DNA of 64,000 bases. Origin: Gammaproteobacteria bacterium. GTDB lineage: Bacteria > Pseudomonadota > Gammaproteobacteria > Pseudomonadales > Azotimanducaceae. The translations under genes were made by a program, and so were the position numbers. The stretch lies in NCBI GenBank assembly GCA_026706935.1, contig JAPOXV010000028.1:24070-88069 (forward strand), read 5' to 3'. Of the stretch, positions 25,375 through 33,139 are shown piece after piece. Each line of letters starts with the position of its first letter. Position 1 is the stretch's first letter. Below the pieces are notes generated by a model, which worked only from the letters and a program-made list of their open reading frames with translations, was not told where the DNA came from and did no database searches.

Positions 25375-26865
25375 TTCTCTTTCGGATTCGAGTTCGGACG
25401 ACTCGTCCTTAGTTAAAAAGAACTCGGTGACTTTGATCGTACTTACGCGTGGCGTCGTCCACGCCACAAGCAAGTACGCCACCATAGAGATCGACAATGC
25501 GGGTAGTACCTCGTGTAACGAGGCGCTTAATCCAAGATTGCGCCAAAGAAGAATCGTCGCAATCCCGCACGCATAGGACGAGATCACGGCGGCGGCGTTG
25601 CCCTGAGCCCAATGGAGTCCGACCATAATCGCGGGTAAAAAGCAAACTGCATATAGACTGCCCGAGAGTATCGTAATCTCAACGATATCACCAAAGGGGT
25701 TTAGCGCAAACACGGCAGCGAATGCAGCGCATGCGATGACACCAATGCGTGTGTAGAAAGTCTGGCGTGCCTCGCTCATCGGAACAACAACACCTATGAC
25801 ATCCCGCATGGTGACGGAGCCTGCAACTAGCAACACGCTGTCCATTGATGACATCGCTGCCGCTAAGATCGCGACGACAAGAAAATCTGCGATGAGCAAC
25901 GGGAATATGTCTGGATCTTGAATAAGCAGCGGGACGATAAGATCGGTGTCCGCTATGTCGTCAATGAGGAAGTGCGCATATATCCCAAGTGGAAATAAAC
26001 AAAACTGGATGATCAGCAAACCGCCAATCGCAAACCCGATTCCCCTCGAGACGCTCGCGGCGTCTCGCAAACCGTAAAAACGCGAAATCTGGCGCGGGTC
26101 GATCAACAGCTTCATTGACCCAGCGAGAGCAATACCTAGAACGACCAATATTGGCGCGCCTGCGTTCCATGTAAAGAGATACTCTTTCTCAGGAAGCGTC
26201 ATGAGATCGAACATGCGCCCTGGTCCGCCAATATGCGTTGTTATGAAGCCAAACAGAACCATCGATCCCAACAGCATCAACACGCCCTGAATCACGTCCG
26301 TTCGCACGACAGAAACAAATCCACCCACTGACGTGTAGACAAGAACAACCAGGAACATCAAGCCAACAGCTGCTTCGTACGGGATGCCGAGAAATACCTG
26401 GAACAAATTGCCAGCGCCTTTGAAAATGGCGATGAGATATAGCATGCTTGCGAGCGCTATGATCACACCAGTCATCACTCGAACCGTCTGGCTTGAAAAA
26501 CGAACGGCCAAAAACTCGGGTACCGTGACAGTATCCGTCATCGCTGTGAAACGACGCAGCTCCGGCGCAACCAGCCGCCACGAAAGAAATGTCGCGGCAA
26601 CGATCAACAATGGAAATATCAACCATGGTGCCCCATAGGTGTAGCCTTTCCCGGCTAAACCAAGATAGCTATTCGTACTGGCGAACGTGGCGAAGAAGGA
26701 CACGCCGATGATGACCCCACCCATATGACGACCACCTACGAGATAGCCCCCAATCGTGCCACTGCGCTTGTATCCAAGCCTTGCGTGCCAAAGAAGGATA
26801 GCGCTGTAGCCAAGGAGTAACACCACTGCGAACCAATGGTCCGTGAGGAAGGAACTAACGCTCAA
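25345..26865 (-). CDS. Sodium:solute symporter (SSS family)
   Basis: A 506-residue inner-membrane Na+-coupled transporter with about 13 hydrophobic helices. SSS hallmarks include YLGLAGKGYTYGAPW, GAGNLFQVFLGIPYEAAVG, LVYTSVGGFVSVVRTDVIQG and AAAMSSMDSVLLVAGSVTMRDV. The substrate could be a carboxylic acid, amino acid, sugar or osmolyte. The C-terminal tail is acidic/serine-rich (ESSELESERESPQ). TTG start. It is divergent from a small two-helix membrane protein gene, and its 3' end overlaps the epoxide hydrolase gene. Confidence 0.92.
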   Translation of the reverse strand: MSVSSFLTDHWFAVVLLLGYSAILLWHARLGYKRSGTIGGYLVGGRHMGGVIIGVSFFATFASTNSYLGLAGKGYTYGAPWLIFPLLIVAATFLSWRLVAPELRRFTAMTDTVTVPEFLAVRFSSQTVRVMTGVIIALASMLYLIAIFKGAGNLFQVFLGIPYEAAVGLMFLVVLVYTSVGGFVSVVRTDVIQGVLMLLGSMVLFGFITTHIGGPGRMFDLMTLPEKEYLFTWNAGAPILVVLGIALAGSMKLLIDPRQISRFYGLRDAASVSRGIGFAIGGLLIIQFCLFPLGIYAHFLIDDIADTDLIVPLLIQDPDIFPLLIADFLVVAILAAAMSSMDSVLLVAGSVTMRDVIGVVVPMSEARQTFYTRIGVIACAAFAAVFALNPFGDIVEITILSGSLYAVCFLPAIMVGLHWAQGNAAAVISSYACGIATILLWRNLGLSASLHEVLPALSISMVAYLLVAWTTPRVSTIKVTEFFLTKDESSELESERESPQPVQKSD

Positions 26866-26921
26866 ACGTATGCTTTCTACAATTGCAGTAGCGCGTCACG
26901 AGGCAATTAGGGACGGATGCC

Positions 26922-27128
26922 TTGCGAGTCATAATCTATTACGTTATACCTATCGTTGCAATAACCCTCGTGCTCATTCTTCTGTACGTGCGTAGTAGGA
27001 ATCCACCAGTCAGCGGCGACGATAAGCCAGCGATAAGTACACCGGTGATGATTGTTGTGCTCGGAGTCGGCGGCGCTGTCGGCGTATTCGCGGTTGCCTA
27101 TGCGCTTGATTTCTTAGGGTTTCTGTAG
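26922..27128 (+). CDS. Small two-helix membrane protein
   Basis: A 68-residue protein with two clear hydrophobic segments (about 3-22, VIIYYVIPIVAITLVLILL, and 42-66, PVMIVVLGVGGAVGVFAVAYA) joined by a short polar loop SRNPPVSGDDKPAIS. TTG start with AGGGACGG upstream. It is 57 bases from the divergent symporter start and might be an accessory to it, but no family is recognised. It converges with the zinc-ribbon gene, 6 bases away. Confidence 0.6.
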   Translation: MRVIIYYVIPIVAITLVLILLYVRSRNPPVSGDDKPAISTPVMIVVLGVGGAVGVFAVAYALDFLGFL

Positions 27129-27134
27129 GAAAAG

Positions 27135-27419
27135 CTAGTCCGGTCGGCCTTTGGCCGGATCGCCTTTCCGATTGACATACCGCATCGGATCGGACAAAGG
27201 ATTTCGATTCATCGCTTGATCGACCATTTTGTCGTACTTCGGGTCTTGCCGCTCAACTTTCGATTGGCTCGATAACTTAACGTTTAGTTTTGAAACTATC
27301 GCTGTCGCTCGACCATCGCAACCATGCTCACAACCAACAGTCGTCGGTTTATCGTCGATGTGTGCAAAGATCGTAGTGACTTTGCTACATTTTTTACAGC
27401 GGAATTCGTAGTACGGCAC
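27135..27419 (-). CDS. FmdB-type zinc-ribbon protein
   Basis: A 94-residue protein with an FmdB-like zinc ribbon: MPYYEFRCKKCSKVTTIF, with CxxC at Cys8 and Cys11, and a second pair in VGCEHGCDG (Cys30, Cys34). The rest is a polar tail (KVERQDPKYDKMVDQAMNRN). GTG start two bases after the stop of the previous gene, so it is the last member of the tight leftward operon from 30454. FmdB proteins were named as putative regulators; they often accompany multi-subunit enzymes. A role in assembly or regulation of the diiron complex is inferred from position. Confidence 0.82.
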   Translation of the reverse strand: MPYYEFRCKKCSKVTTIFAHIDDKPTTVGCEHGCDGRATAIVSKLNVKLSSQSKVERQDPKYDKMVDQAMNRNPLSDPMRYVNRKGDPAKGRPD

Positions 27420-27421
27420 GA

Positions 27422-27814
27422 TTACCGGCCGCTTGCGCTTGCTCCATAGTCAACAAACGCCTGAACTGAACGCGAAATCCGTTCGAACTGCAACCTTGCA
27501 ATCGAGTCCTTCGTCTGGATCACATCACGCTTTTCAGCATCTAAGCCCAAAAGACTCGGCGCACGACCGAGACGTCGCCGATACAGGTATGAATTCCATT
27601 CACGCGTAGACATCGCAATGAGAATGTCACCGTCTTTAATATCGTTAACGTCGGCTTCAGCGACACTGTTGACTTGGAAGTCCTGAAACACCACACGCCG
27701 GCCATGCTTTCCCGATTGGAAGCACACGGTTGCATCGGCACTGCCTAATGCACGAAATGCGGGATCTTTGTTCGCCTTTCTTCGTGCGCCCTGCATCCAG
27801 TCAAAAACTGCCAT
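27422..27814 (-). CDS. Small SCP2-like protein B of the diiron operon
   Basis: A 130-residue soluble protein. The order of elements resembles SCP2 sterol-carrier domains: a helix (AVFDWMQGARRKANKDPAFRA), a strand (ATVCFQSG), a second strand (RRVVFQDFQV), then ILIAMSTREWNSYLYRR, the equivalent of the DxxLxMSxxDW segment. It aligns along its length with the next protein upstream (27828-28259), so the two arose by duplication. SCP2 domains bind lipids or fatty acyl chains. Thirteen bases separate it from that paralogue. Assignment is by pattern only. Confidence 0.65.
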   Translation of the reverse strand: MAVFDWMQGARRKANKDPAFRALGSADATVCFQSGKHGRRVVFQDFQVNSVAEADVNDIKDGDILIAMSTREWNSYLYRRRLGRAPSLLGLDAEKRDVIQTKDSIARLQFERISRSVQAFVDYGASASGR

Positions 27815-27827
27815 TACTAAACCCTAG

Positions 27828-28259
27828 CTAGAACGTAGTTTGAATTCGCGCAGAGCCGTCGAAAAAGAACTGCAAAGTTTGGTTGTAGCGAAAAAACAGA
27901 TCCTCACGATACTGATCATTGTGGGTCGACGCCGACAATCCTTCGACTCGCCCCAAGTCAAGCGTATTTAGCGTGAAGTTGTCGGTCGCATGTCCATGCT
28001 CTTGAATGTTCTGTAACATGGTGCGCCAGTCCTTCGCGGCCATATGCAGGTAAAAATCACAATCGTCGAGCTGTGCTTTCGTGATCATTTCAGCTTGGCT
28101 ACATTCGAATCCTTCAAACGTAAGTCGGAATAACTCTCGCCCAACCTGCACACCGACGACACAATTGCATGTACCACTTCCCGCACCATGCATTGCGTCA
28201 TCTTTGTTGTAAATATCACGTACGGCGTCGAACCACGCCACGGAAGGGAATTTCGCCAT
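27828..28259 (-). CDS. Small SCP2-like protein A of the diiron operon
   Basis: A 143-residue soluble protein that pairs with the gene at 27422. Shared points are a start with xxFDxxR, NCVVGVQVGRELFRLTFEGFECSQ against ATVCFQSGKHGRRVVFQDFQVNS, and DCDFYLHMAAKDWRTML against DGDILIAMSTREWNSYL. The pattern suggests an SCP2-like lipid-binding fold. It contains four cysteines in the first half (about 31, 33, 52, 67). Four bases separate it from the upstream inactive diiron-like gene, implying translation from one mRNA and possibly one complex. Confidence 0.65.
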   Translation of the reverse strand: MAKFPSVAWFDAVRDIYNKDDAMHGAGSGTCNCVVGVQVGRELFRLTFEGFECSQAEMITKAQLDDCDFYLHMAAKDWRTMLQNIQEHGHATDNFTLNTLDLGRVEGLSASTHNDQYREDLFFRYNQTLQFFFDGSARIQTTF

Positions 28260-28263
28260 CGAT

Positions 28264-29364
28264 CTAGTTTTCGGCTGAGTGCCGTTGGTCTTTCTGAAAA
28301 ACCTTGGGTAATTGCTCGATCGAAACTGGCAGTCTTAAGTACTGACACGCATCGAGTAGCTCTTGTACGTATTCGTCGAGCATCTCGTAAAACACCAGCA
28401 TCCCTTCATTACGCGCTCCCGCGATACCTCCACCGAAGACTATCGCCAATGCTTCACGTAGAACAGGATCGCGTAAATCTCGATTGAACATTCGGAAACC
28501 GATCGCTAATGTCGTAAGAATAGATCCTTGTTTATCCGGAGCGTGTGCCAACGCATACTTGATGTGTTCGACACCGTAGGTGATCAACCGAGCGAAATCT
28601 TGTGTGACACACTCGTAAATCTTTCGCTCTACACCGTTGTAGGCGAAGCGGTTCAGATAACGAATCATCACCTGTGTGAACAACGCTCGAATCAATATAA
28701 GCCCCGTTACGGTTTCGGTCCAACCACCGCTACTTTCGAGCAGCAACCGGCTAACTTGACAAGGACCTTCGTAGCCGAGACCACCACCGTTTACTAGCGC
28801 ACGCTTGCGAAATGCTTCGTGCCTTCGGGTCGCGTCTAAAGTGGTCGTCGCGAGGAACTGCTTAACCTCGTGATAGCCATACGCCATTTGATGTTGCCAG
28901 CTTGTGATCACCTCTACATCGATGATCGCGTACTGACAAATTTCCGTACAGACTTGACATATCGCGCGCTCGATGTCCTCCGGCAACGGGTGGATTGCCT
29001 TCCAATCAACATCGGTTGCCGGCGCCCAACGCCGTTGTATGGCTTCCTCGTATAGATCGGCCGCGCACGGCGCCCAAAGATCGACCTTGTCCTTTATCTG
29101 AATCGCGACAGGCGGTGTCCCGGTGACGCCAATTGCACCGCGGGGATTTCGAGATCGGTCCGGCCAGTTCATGGGAATCTCCCCATAGAGACCGACGTTT
29201 AGGCTGCCAAGGGTTAGACCTTTATTTCCTGGTCTGACGCGAACACCCCATTCGCGCCACTGATTCATCCAATTGAGGCGTGGTTCGGGTACCTCTACCT
29301 CAAGTTCTTCTTTTGTGAGCGTCAGTGCCGGTCTGACGCGATCTGCGTCTTTCGCAGTTGCCAT
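28264..29364 (-). CDS. Inactive paralogue of the ferritin-like diiron protein (metal ligands lost)
   Basis: A 366-residue protein clearly homologous to its upstream neighbour, sharing FRKRALVNGGGL, the RGAIGVTGTPPVAIQ/RGAVPRPGSMPIG block and the EAIQRRWAPATDVDW/EALQRQWSSATDIPW block. Every expected iron ligand is replaced: Glu130/132 to Gln144/Ala146, Glu164 to Ala178, His167 to Arg181, Glu214 to about Ala227, Glu244 to Phe257, His247 to Leu260. It cannot form the same diiron site and is probably a structural partner, as PaaC is to PaaA or as beta subunits are in bacterial multicomponent monooxygenases. Nineteen bases downstream of the active gene. Confidence 0.8.
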   Translation of the reverse strand: MATAKDADRVRPALTLTKEELEVEVPEPRLNWMNQWREWGVRVRPGNKGLTLGSLNVGLYGEIPMNWPDRSRNPRGAIGVTGTPPVAIQIKDKVDLWAPCAADLYEEAIQRRWAPATDVDWKAIHPLPEDIERAICQVCTEICQYAIIDVEVITSWQHQMAYGYHEVKQFLATTTLDATRRHEAFRKRALVNGGGLGYEGPCQVSRLLLESSGGWTETVTGLILIRALFTQVMIRYLNRFAYNGVERKIYECVTQDFARLITYGVEHIKYALAHAPDKQGSILTTLAIGFRMFNRDLRDPVLREALAIVFGGGIAGARNEGMLVFYEMLDEYVQELLDACQYLRLPVSIEQLPKVFQKDQRHSAEN

Positions 29365-29383
29365 TTCCTAAACCTTTGTGTGT

Positions 29384-30454
29384 CTAGTTGGCAACGTTCG
29401 CCATCATCTGACCGAGACGTGATCGTCCGTTCTTGAATCGATCACCGAATCCGGCGGATGTCACGCGCTTCTGGTATTCCTGAAGTTGACGCTTACGAAT
29501 AGATACCAGCTTCCGGAAACCTTCGTCAAAGTACTTCCGGCCGCCACCAAGCATGATCGAGAGCGATTCCGAAGTCTGATTGAGCTGACCCGCTGGATTA
29601 GCGGCGTCTGTCAACATACCGGCTTCCGCTTCGTCAAGATACGACTCAATCTCTTCACGCCGTTCCGGGGCATTCGCCGCCATGTAGCGCATGTGCATCA
29701 CGCCAAACGCCACGTGTCGGGCTTCATCTTGTGCACAAAGTCGGTAGATAGCTTTTTCTGCGTCGTTGTAAGCCATCAATTCGCCCATACGGAAAATCGT
29801 CAGTACCGCGCCTTCACCGGACAGATGCAACCGCGAGGACATTTCAGTGAAATCTCGAGCTAAATCGATGCCACCCACGAAACCGGCAGTAGCGCCGGTC
29901 GCACGCATGAGCCCGCCGCCGTTGACAAGTGCGCGCTTTCGAAAAACATCCATATGCCGAGATTCGTCCATGACTTGCGCCATTAAGACATTTCGCGCTT
30001 CGTAAAAATCAGGCGATGTCTTTGAGACCCACCTGCTTGGAACGTCGCCAGCAACGAATTCGACTTCCGTCAAAAAGGTTGCCATCTGACACTGAGCTTG
30101 TTCAACGTCGTCTGGAAGTGGTTCAATCGTGTCCCAAGGGATATCCGTTGCGGAACTCCACTGACGCTGGAGCGCCTCTTCATAGAGAAACGATGCGTTC
30201 TCAAGCCAGATCTCGCTTTTCGTTCGAACCGTGTAGTTGCCAATCGGCATGCTACCCGGGCGCGGCACGGCACCGCGCGGCCGTCCACTTAGGTTGCGAC
30301 TTTCCTCCGGCGTATCCGCATAAAAACCAACTTGAATGTCGGCGAGTGTTAAACCGTTTTTGCTTGGTTCGGCGTGTGTATTCCACTCACCTTGCTTTTC
30401 CATCCAACCCAAATCCAGCTCGAATTCAGCGCCGTTGTGTGTCTGTTGATCCAT
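29384..30454 (-). CDS. Ferritin-like diiron oxygenase-type protein (intact metal site)
   Basis: A 356-residue protein with the full four-helix diiron ligand set: Glu130 or Glu132 (FLTEVEF), ExxH at Glu164-His167 (DESRH), Glu214 (GEGAV) and ExxH at Glu244-His247 (DEARH), with 30-32 residues between helix pairs. This is the pattern of ribonucleotide-reductase-R2-like and monooxygenase diiron proteins; the family and substrate are not recognised. It begins a five-gene leftward operon with an inactive paralogue, two SCP2-like proteins and a zinc ribbon. A hydroxylation or epoxidation of a lipid-like substrate is inferred. A palindrome, GTACGACGTAC, lies 5 bases before its ATG. No reductase or ferredoxin gene is adjacent. 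Confidence 0.8.
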   Translation of the reverse strand: MDQQTHNGAEFELDLGWMEKQGEWNTHAEPSKNGLTLADIQVGFYADTPEESRNLSGRPRGAVPRPGSMPIGNYTVRTKSEIWLENASFLYEEALQRQWSSATDIPWDTIEPLPDDVEQAQCQMATFLTEVEFVAGDVPSRWVSKTSPDFYEARNVLMAQVMDESRHMDVFRKRALVNGGGLMRATGATAGFVGGIDLARDFTEMSSRLHLSGEGAVLTIFRMGELMAYNDAEKAIYRLCAQDEARHVAFGVMHMRYMAANAPERREEIESYLDEAEAGMLTDAANPAGQLNQTSESLSIMLGGGRKYFDEGFRKLVSIRKRQLQEYQKRVTSAGFGDRFKNGRSRLGQMMANVAN

Positions 30455-31073
30455 TTTGTACGTCGTACTTCCGGTAAAGTCCTAGCGACTCAATGCCGCT
30501 CTAAGTGCGTTCTGGTCCGGCTTAGCTGGCAAGTTGAGCGATACACCCCACCTACCTTTTTAGATCGTGGCAAGCCTCCGCAGATTTTAACGACAGAGCA
30601 ACTGAGAATATCCAAAAATCCACCTCCAGAATGCCGCATCCCCACCGAGAACGCGCTGGAAGTCGAACACCATCTGACTTGCGGCTATGACCGTTGTACT
30701 TGCGTTAAAACCGTAACGAGCGTGACCGTCCAACCAAGCCGGTCATCGAAGATCGTGTCGATAGCATGCCGGGCAAATCTCCCTTCGAACACGATCGAAA
30801 TGAACCATCGGTCATCCTCGTAACGAACGTGCGGGTGACTAATGACGCAGATGTAACTCTCCTTCAATTCAGAATGGCCTAAGCCATCGTCTTCCAATTG
30901 CTGCTCGCGACGAGGTGCATCCTTGTTAATCCTTCCACATTAGTTTTCGTCAGTGGTACCAATCGTCTGCATCCTAAAATCGTTGACAGAAGTCAGCATC
31001 GACGGTGCAAAGAAATGTTCTGCGCTGAACTAGCGTAGAACAACGGCGGTGCGCCGACTCGTTAGGTTATTGG
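30455..31073. other. Long intergenic region between divergent operons
   Basis: About 620 bases without a convincing gene. Short open frames exist on both strands (for example 30685-30897 leftward, TTG start, 70 codons) but lack a ribosome-binding site and recognisable homology; a decayed gene is possible. Near the right end are TTGACA at 30983-30988 with a poor -10 (TGCAAA at 31006) and an 11-bp hairpin, listed separately. It must contain the promoters of the diiron and GAPDH operons. Confidence 0.4.
31016..31042 (+). promoter_or_regulatory. 11-bp hairpin in the leader of the GAPDH-like operon
   Basis: TGTTCTGCGCT (31016-31026) pairs with AGCGTAGAACA (31032-31042), ten Watson-Crick pairs plus one G-U, with loop GAACT. 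It lies 32 bases before the first gene. No T-tract follows, so it is more likely a leader stem or an operator (inverted repeat) than a terminator. Confidence 0.4.
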
Positions 31074-32114
31074 TTGTCAACGCATAGGCGTCCATTGAAC
31101 AAAGTAAAGATTGGCATGATGGGGTTTGGGCGCGTTGGTCGACAAATCTATAGCCTCTCACTCATGGATGAACGTTTTGAGGTTGTCGCGGTCTCCGACA
31201 TCGGTCAGCCAGAGATACTCCATCACTTATTGACAAAGTCAACTGTGCCACGCTTGCCAGTCCGGCTTGAAGGAAATTACCTCGTTTACCGTGATGCGAC
31301 TCGCAAATTCGAAGAACGAACGCGGCTGCTCCCTGCCGACAATCCTGCAGACGTTCCCTGGGACATTCTTGACGCCGAAGTCATCATTGATACAACCGGC
31401 ACGTTCCGTTCAAAGCAAGCACTAAAGCCACACGTTAAGAACGGTGCACAACGGGTCATATTGTCGACAGTACCAGAAGGAGAAATCGATCGGGTTGTAT
31501 TGTTCGGAATAAATCAGACTTCTATCGACGCGGACGATCAAATCGTTTCAGCGGGGTCCGCTTCAACCACCGCTTTAGCGCTTGCGCTGAAGATCATGTC
31601 CGAGGCAGGTGAGATTCAGCACGCAACAATGACCTCCGTGCATTCTTACACTAGCGATCAGATCTTACAGGATTACGCTGGACCGGACTACCGTCGTAGC
31701 AGGTCCGGTGCTGAGAACATCATCCCGAATGAAACGCCTGCACCACAATGGGTAGAACGTTTGATGCCTAATTTGGCAGGAAAACTAAGTGGGTTTGCCC
31801 TAAATGTACCTGTTCAAGCCGGCTCGCTTCTTGACTTGACAGTTGCGTATGACGACGAAGACGTTTCGGTCAAATCCGTAAACGATCTATTTCTCGCTGT
31901 GTCATCGGCAGAACCGCGCCTGATAGCTGCAACTGCAGATCCCATCGTATCTTCTGACGTAAAGGGTTGTCCACAGTCGATCCTCGTTGATCTCGATGGT
32001 ACGTTGAAGGCTGGGTCGAAGATGATCAAGGTATTGGCGTGGCATGAGACGCTCGGTCACGCGAACCGTATATTGGACCTTGCTGCCATGTATGCAAACC
32101 TCGAAAAGCCTTAG
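31074..32114 (+). CDS. GAPDH homologue lacking the catalytic cysteine
   Basis: A 346-residue protein with the complete outline of type I glyceraldehyde-3-phosphate dehydrogenase: Rossmann start VKIGMMGFGRVGRQIY, DTTGTFRSK, the His in SVHSYTSDQ (His190), the YRRSRSGAENIIPNE loop and the ALNVPVQAGSLLDL strand. The segment that reads SCTTNC in active enzymes is SASTTA; ungapped alignment on both sides places Ala163 at the catalytic Cys. Phosphorylating GAPDH activity should be absent. Seventeen bases separate it from an intact GAPDH gene. It may form mixed tetramers or have a regulatory or new catalytic role. Both candidate starts (31074, 31095) are TTG. Confidence 0.85.
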   Translation: MSTHRRPLNKVKIGMMGFGRVGRQIYSLSLMDERFEVVAVSDIGQPEILHHLLTKSTVPRLPVRLEGNYLVYRDATRKFEERTRLLPADNPADVPWDILDAEVIIDTTGTFRSKQALKPHVKNGAQRVILSTVPEGEIDRVVLFGINQTSIDADDQIVSAGSASTTALALALKIMSEAGEIQHATMTSVHSYTSDQILQDYAGPDYRRSRSGAENIIPNETPAPQWVERLMPNLAGKLSGFALNVPVQAGSLLDLTVAYDDEDVSVKSVNDLFLAVSSAEPRLIAATADPIVSSDVKGCPQSILVDLDGTLKAGSKMIKVLAWHETLGHANRILDLAAMYANLEKP

Positions 32115-32131
32115 AGCATAGGAGTTACCTG

Positions 32132-33133
32132 ATGCGTGTCGCAATAAACGGTTTTGGCCGGATAGGACGTGCGGTATTCAGGATCGCGGAACGTAACGAT
32201 CAGATCGAGGTTGTCGCGATTAATGATCTTTTCGACAATGACGCACTCGCGTACTTGCTGACTTACGACACGGTCATGGGGCGTTTTGAAGGTGGCGTAG
32301 CAATCGAGGATGATGTCCTAGTGACGCCACACACTAACGCTCGTATGGTATGCGAGAGAGATCCTCGCCGCTTACCTTGGGAAGAACTTGACGTCGATGT
32401 CGTGGTAGAGTCGACTGGCGTATTTCGCGCGCGAGCGGAAGTCTCTATGCACTTAGAAGCGGGTGCTAAACGTGCCATATTGACCGTACCCGCGAAGGAC
32501 GATATTGATTACACGGTCGTCCTCGGCGTCAACGAGGAAGGACTTCGACCCGAGCACAGAATCGTTTCAAATGCTAGTTGCACCACGAATTGCCTCGCGC
32601 CAGTCGCGAAGGTTCTTCATGATAGCTTCGGCATCCGCGAAGGAGTGATCAACACCGTGCACGCCTACACCAACGACCAAAGCCTTGCCGACGTACCTCA
32701 TTCTGACTGGCGCCGTAGTCGAGCCGCTGCAGAGAACATCATCCCCACGTCAACAGGCGCCGCCAAGGCTGTCGGGGAAGTGCTGCCAGAACTAGATGGT
32801 CGCTTAGATGGCATTGCCTCACGCGTTCCCGTTCCGGACGGATCGGTTGTGGATTTGTTCGTCGAATTGGAAAAAGCCACAACCGTCGAAGACCTACATA
32901 CAGCGATTTACAACGCCGCGCAGACGCCACGATTGGAAAACGTGCTTGAATTCACCGAAGATCCTGTCGTATCGTCCGACATCATCGGCAATCCGCACTC
33001 GTCGATATTCGATGCTTCGTTCACTCAAATCAGTAACGGTCGCTTCCTCAAGTCACTCTCTTGGTACGACAACGAGTGGGGCTATTCAAATCGTGTCTGC
33101 GACCTTCTCGAAACCATGGCATCGTTCGGTTAA
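32132..33133 (+). CDS. gap: Glyceraldehyde-3-phosphate dehydrogenase, type I
   Basis: A 333-residue GAPDH, the NAD-dependent step of glycolysis and gluconeogenesis. The active site is complete: Cys150 in SNASCTTNC and His177 in TVHAYTNDQ, with MRVAINGFGRIGR at the start and WYDNEWGYSNR near the end. AGGAGT lies seven bases before the ATG. It is the second gene of a rightward operon after a cysteine-less homologue and before a DUF3604 gene 6 bases on. Confidence 0.96.
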   Translation: MRVAINGFGRIGRAVFRIAERNDQIEVVAINDLFDNDALAYLLTYDTVMGRFEGGVAIEDDVLVTPHTNARMVCERDPRRLPWEELDVDVVVESTGVFRARAEVSMHLEAGAKRAILTVPAKDDIDYTVVLGVNEEGLRPEHRIVSNASCTTNCLAPVAKVLHDSFGIREGVINTVHAYTNDQSLADVPHSDWRRSRAAAENIIPTSTGAAKAVGEVLPELDGRLDGIASRVPVPDGSVVDLFVELEKATTVEDLHTAIYNAAQTPRLENVLEFTEDPVVSSDIIGNPHSSIFDASFTQISNGRFLKSLSWYDNEWGYSNRVCDLLETMASFG

Positions 33134-33139
33134 TCCCCT

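Noticed and set aside
28264..30454. Phenylacetyl-CoA epoxidase subunits PaaA/PaaC
   Set aside because: The active/inactive logic is similar, but sequence motifs differ and PaaB, PaaD and PaaE are absent.
30374..30823. Rightward open frame running from the diiron gene start into the gap
   Set aside because: It begins antisense inside a well-supported gene, has odd composition and no family resemblance.
30685..30897. Possible small leftward gene in the long intergenic gap
   Set aside because: TTG start, no ribosome-binding site, no recognised family and overlapping open frames on the other strand; treated as intergenic.
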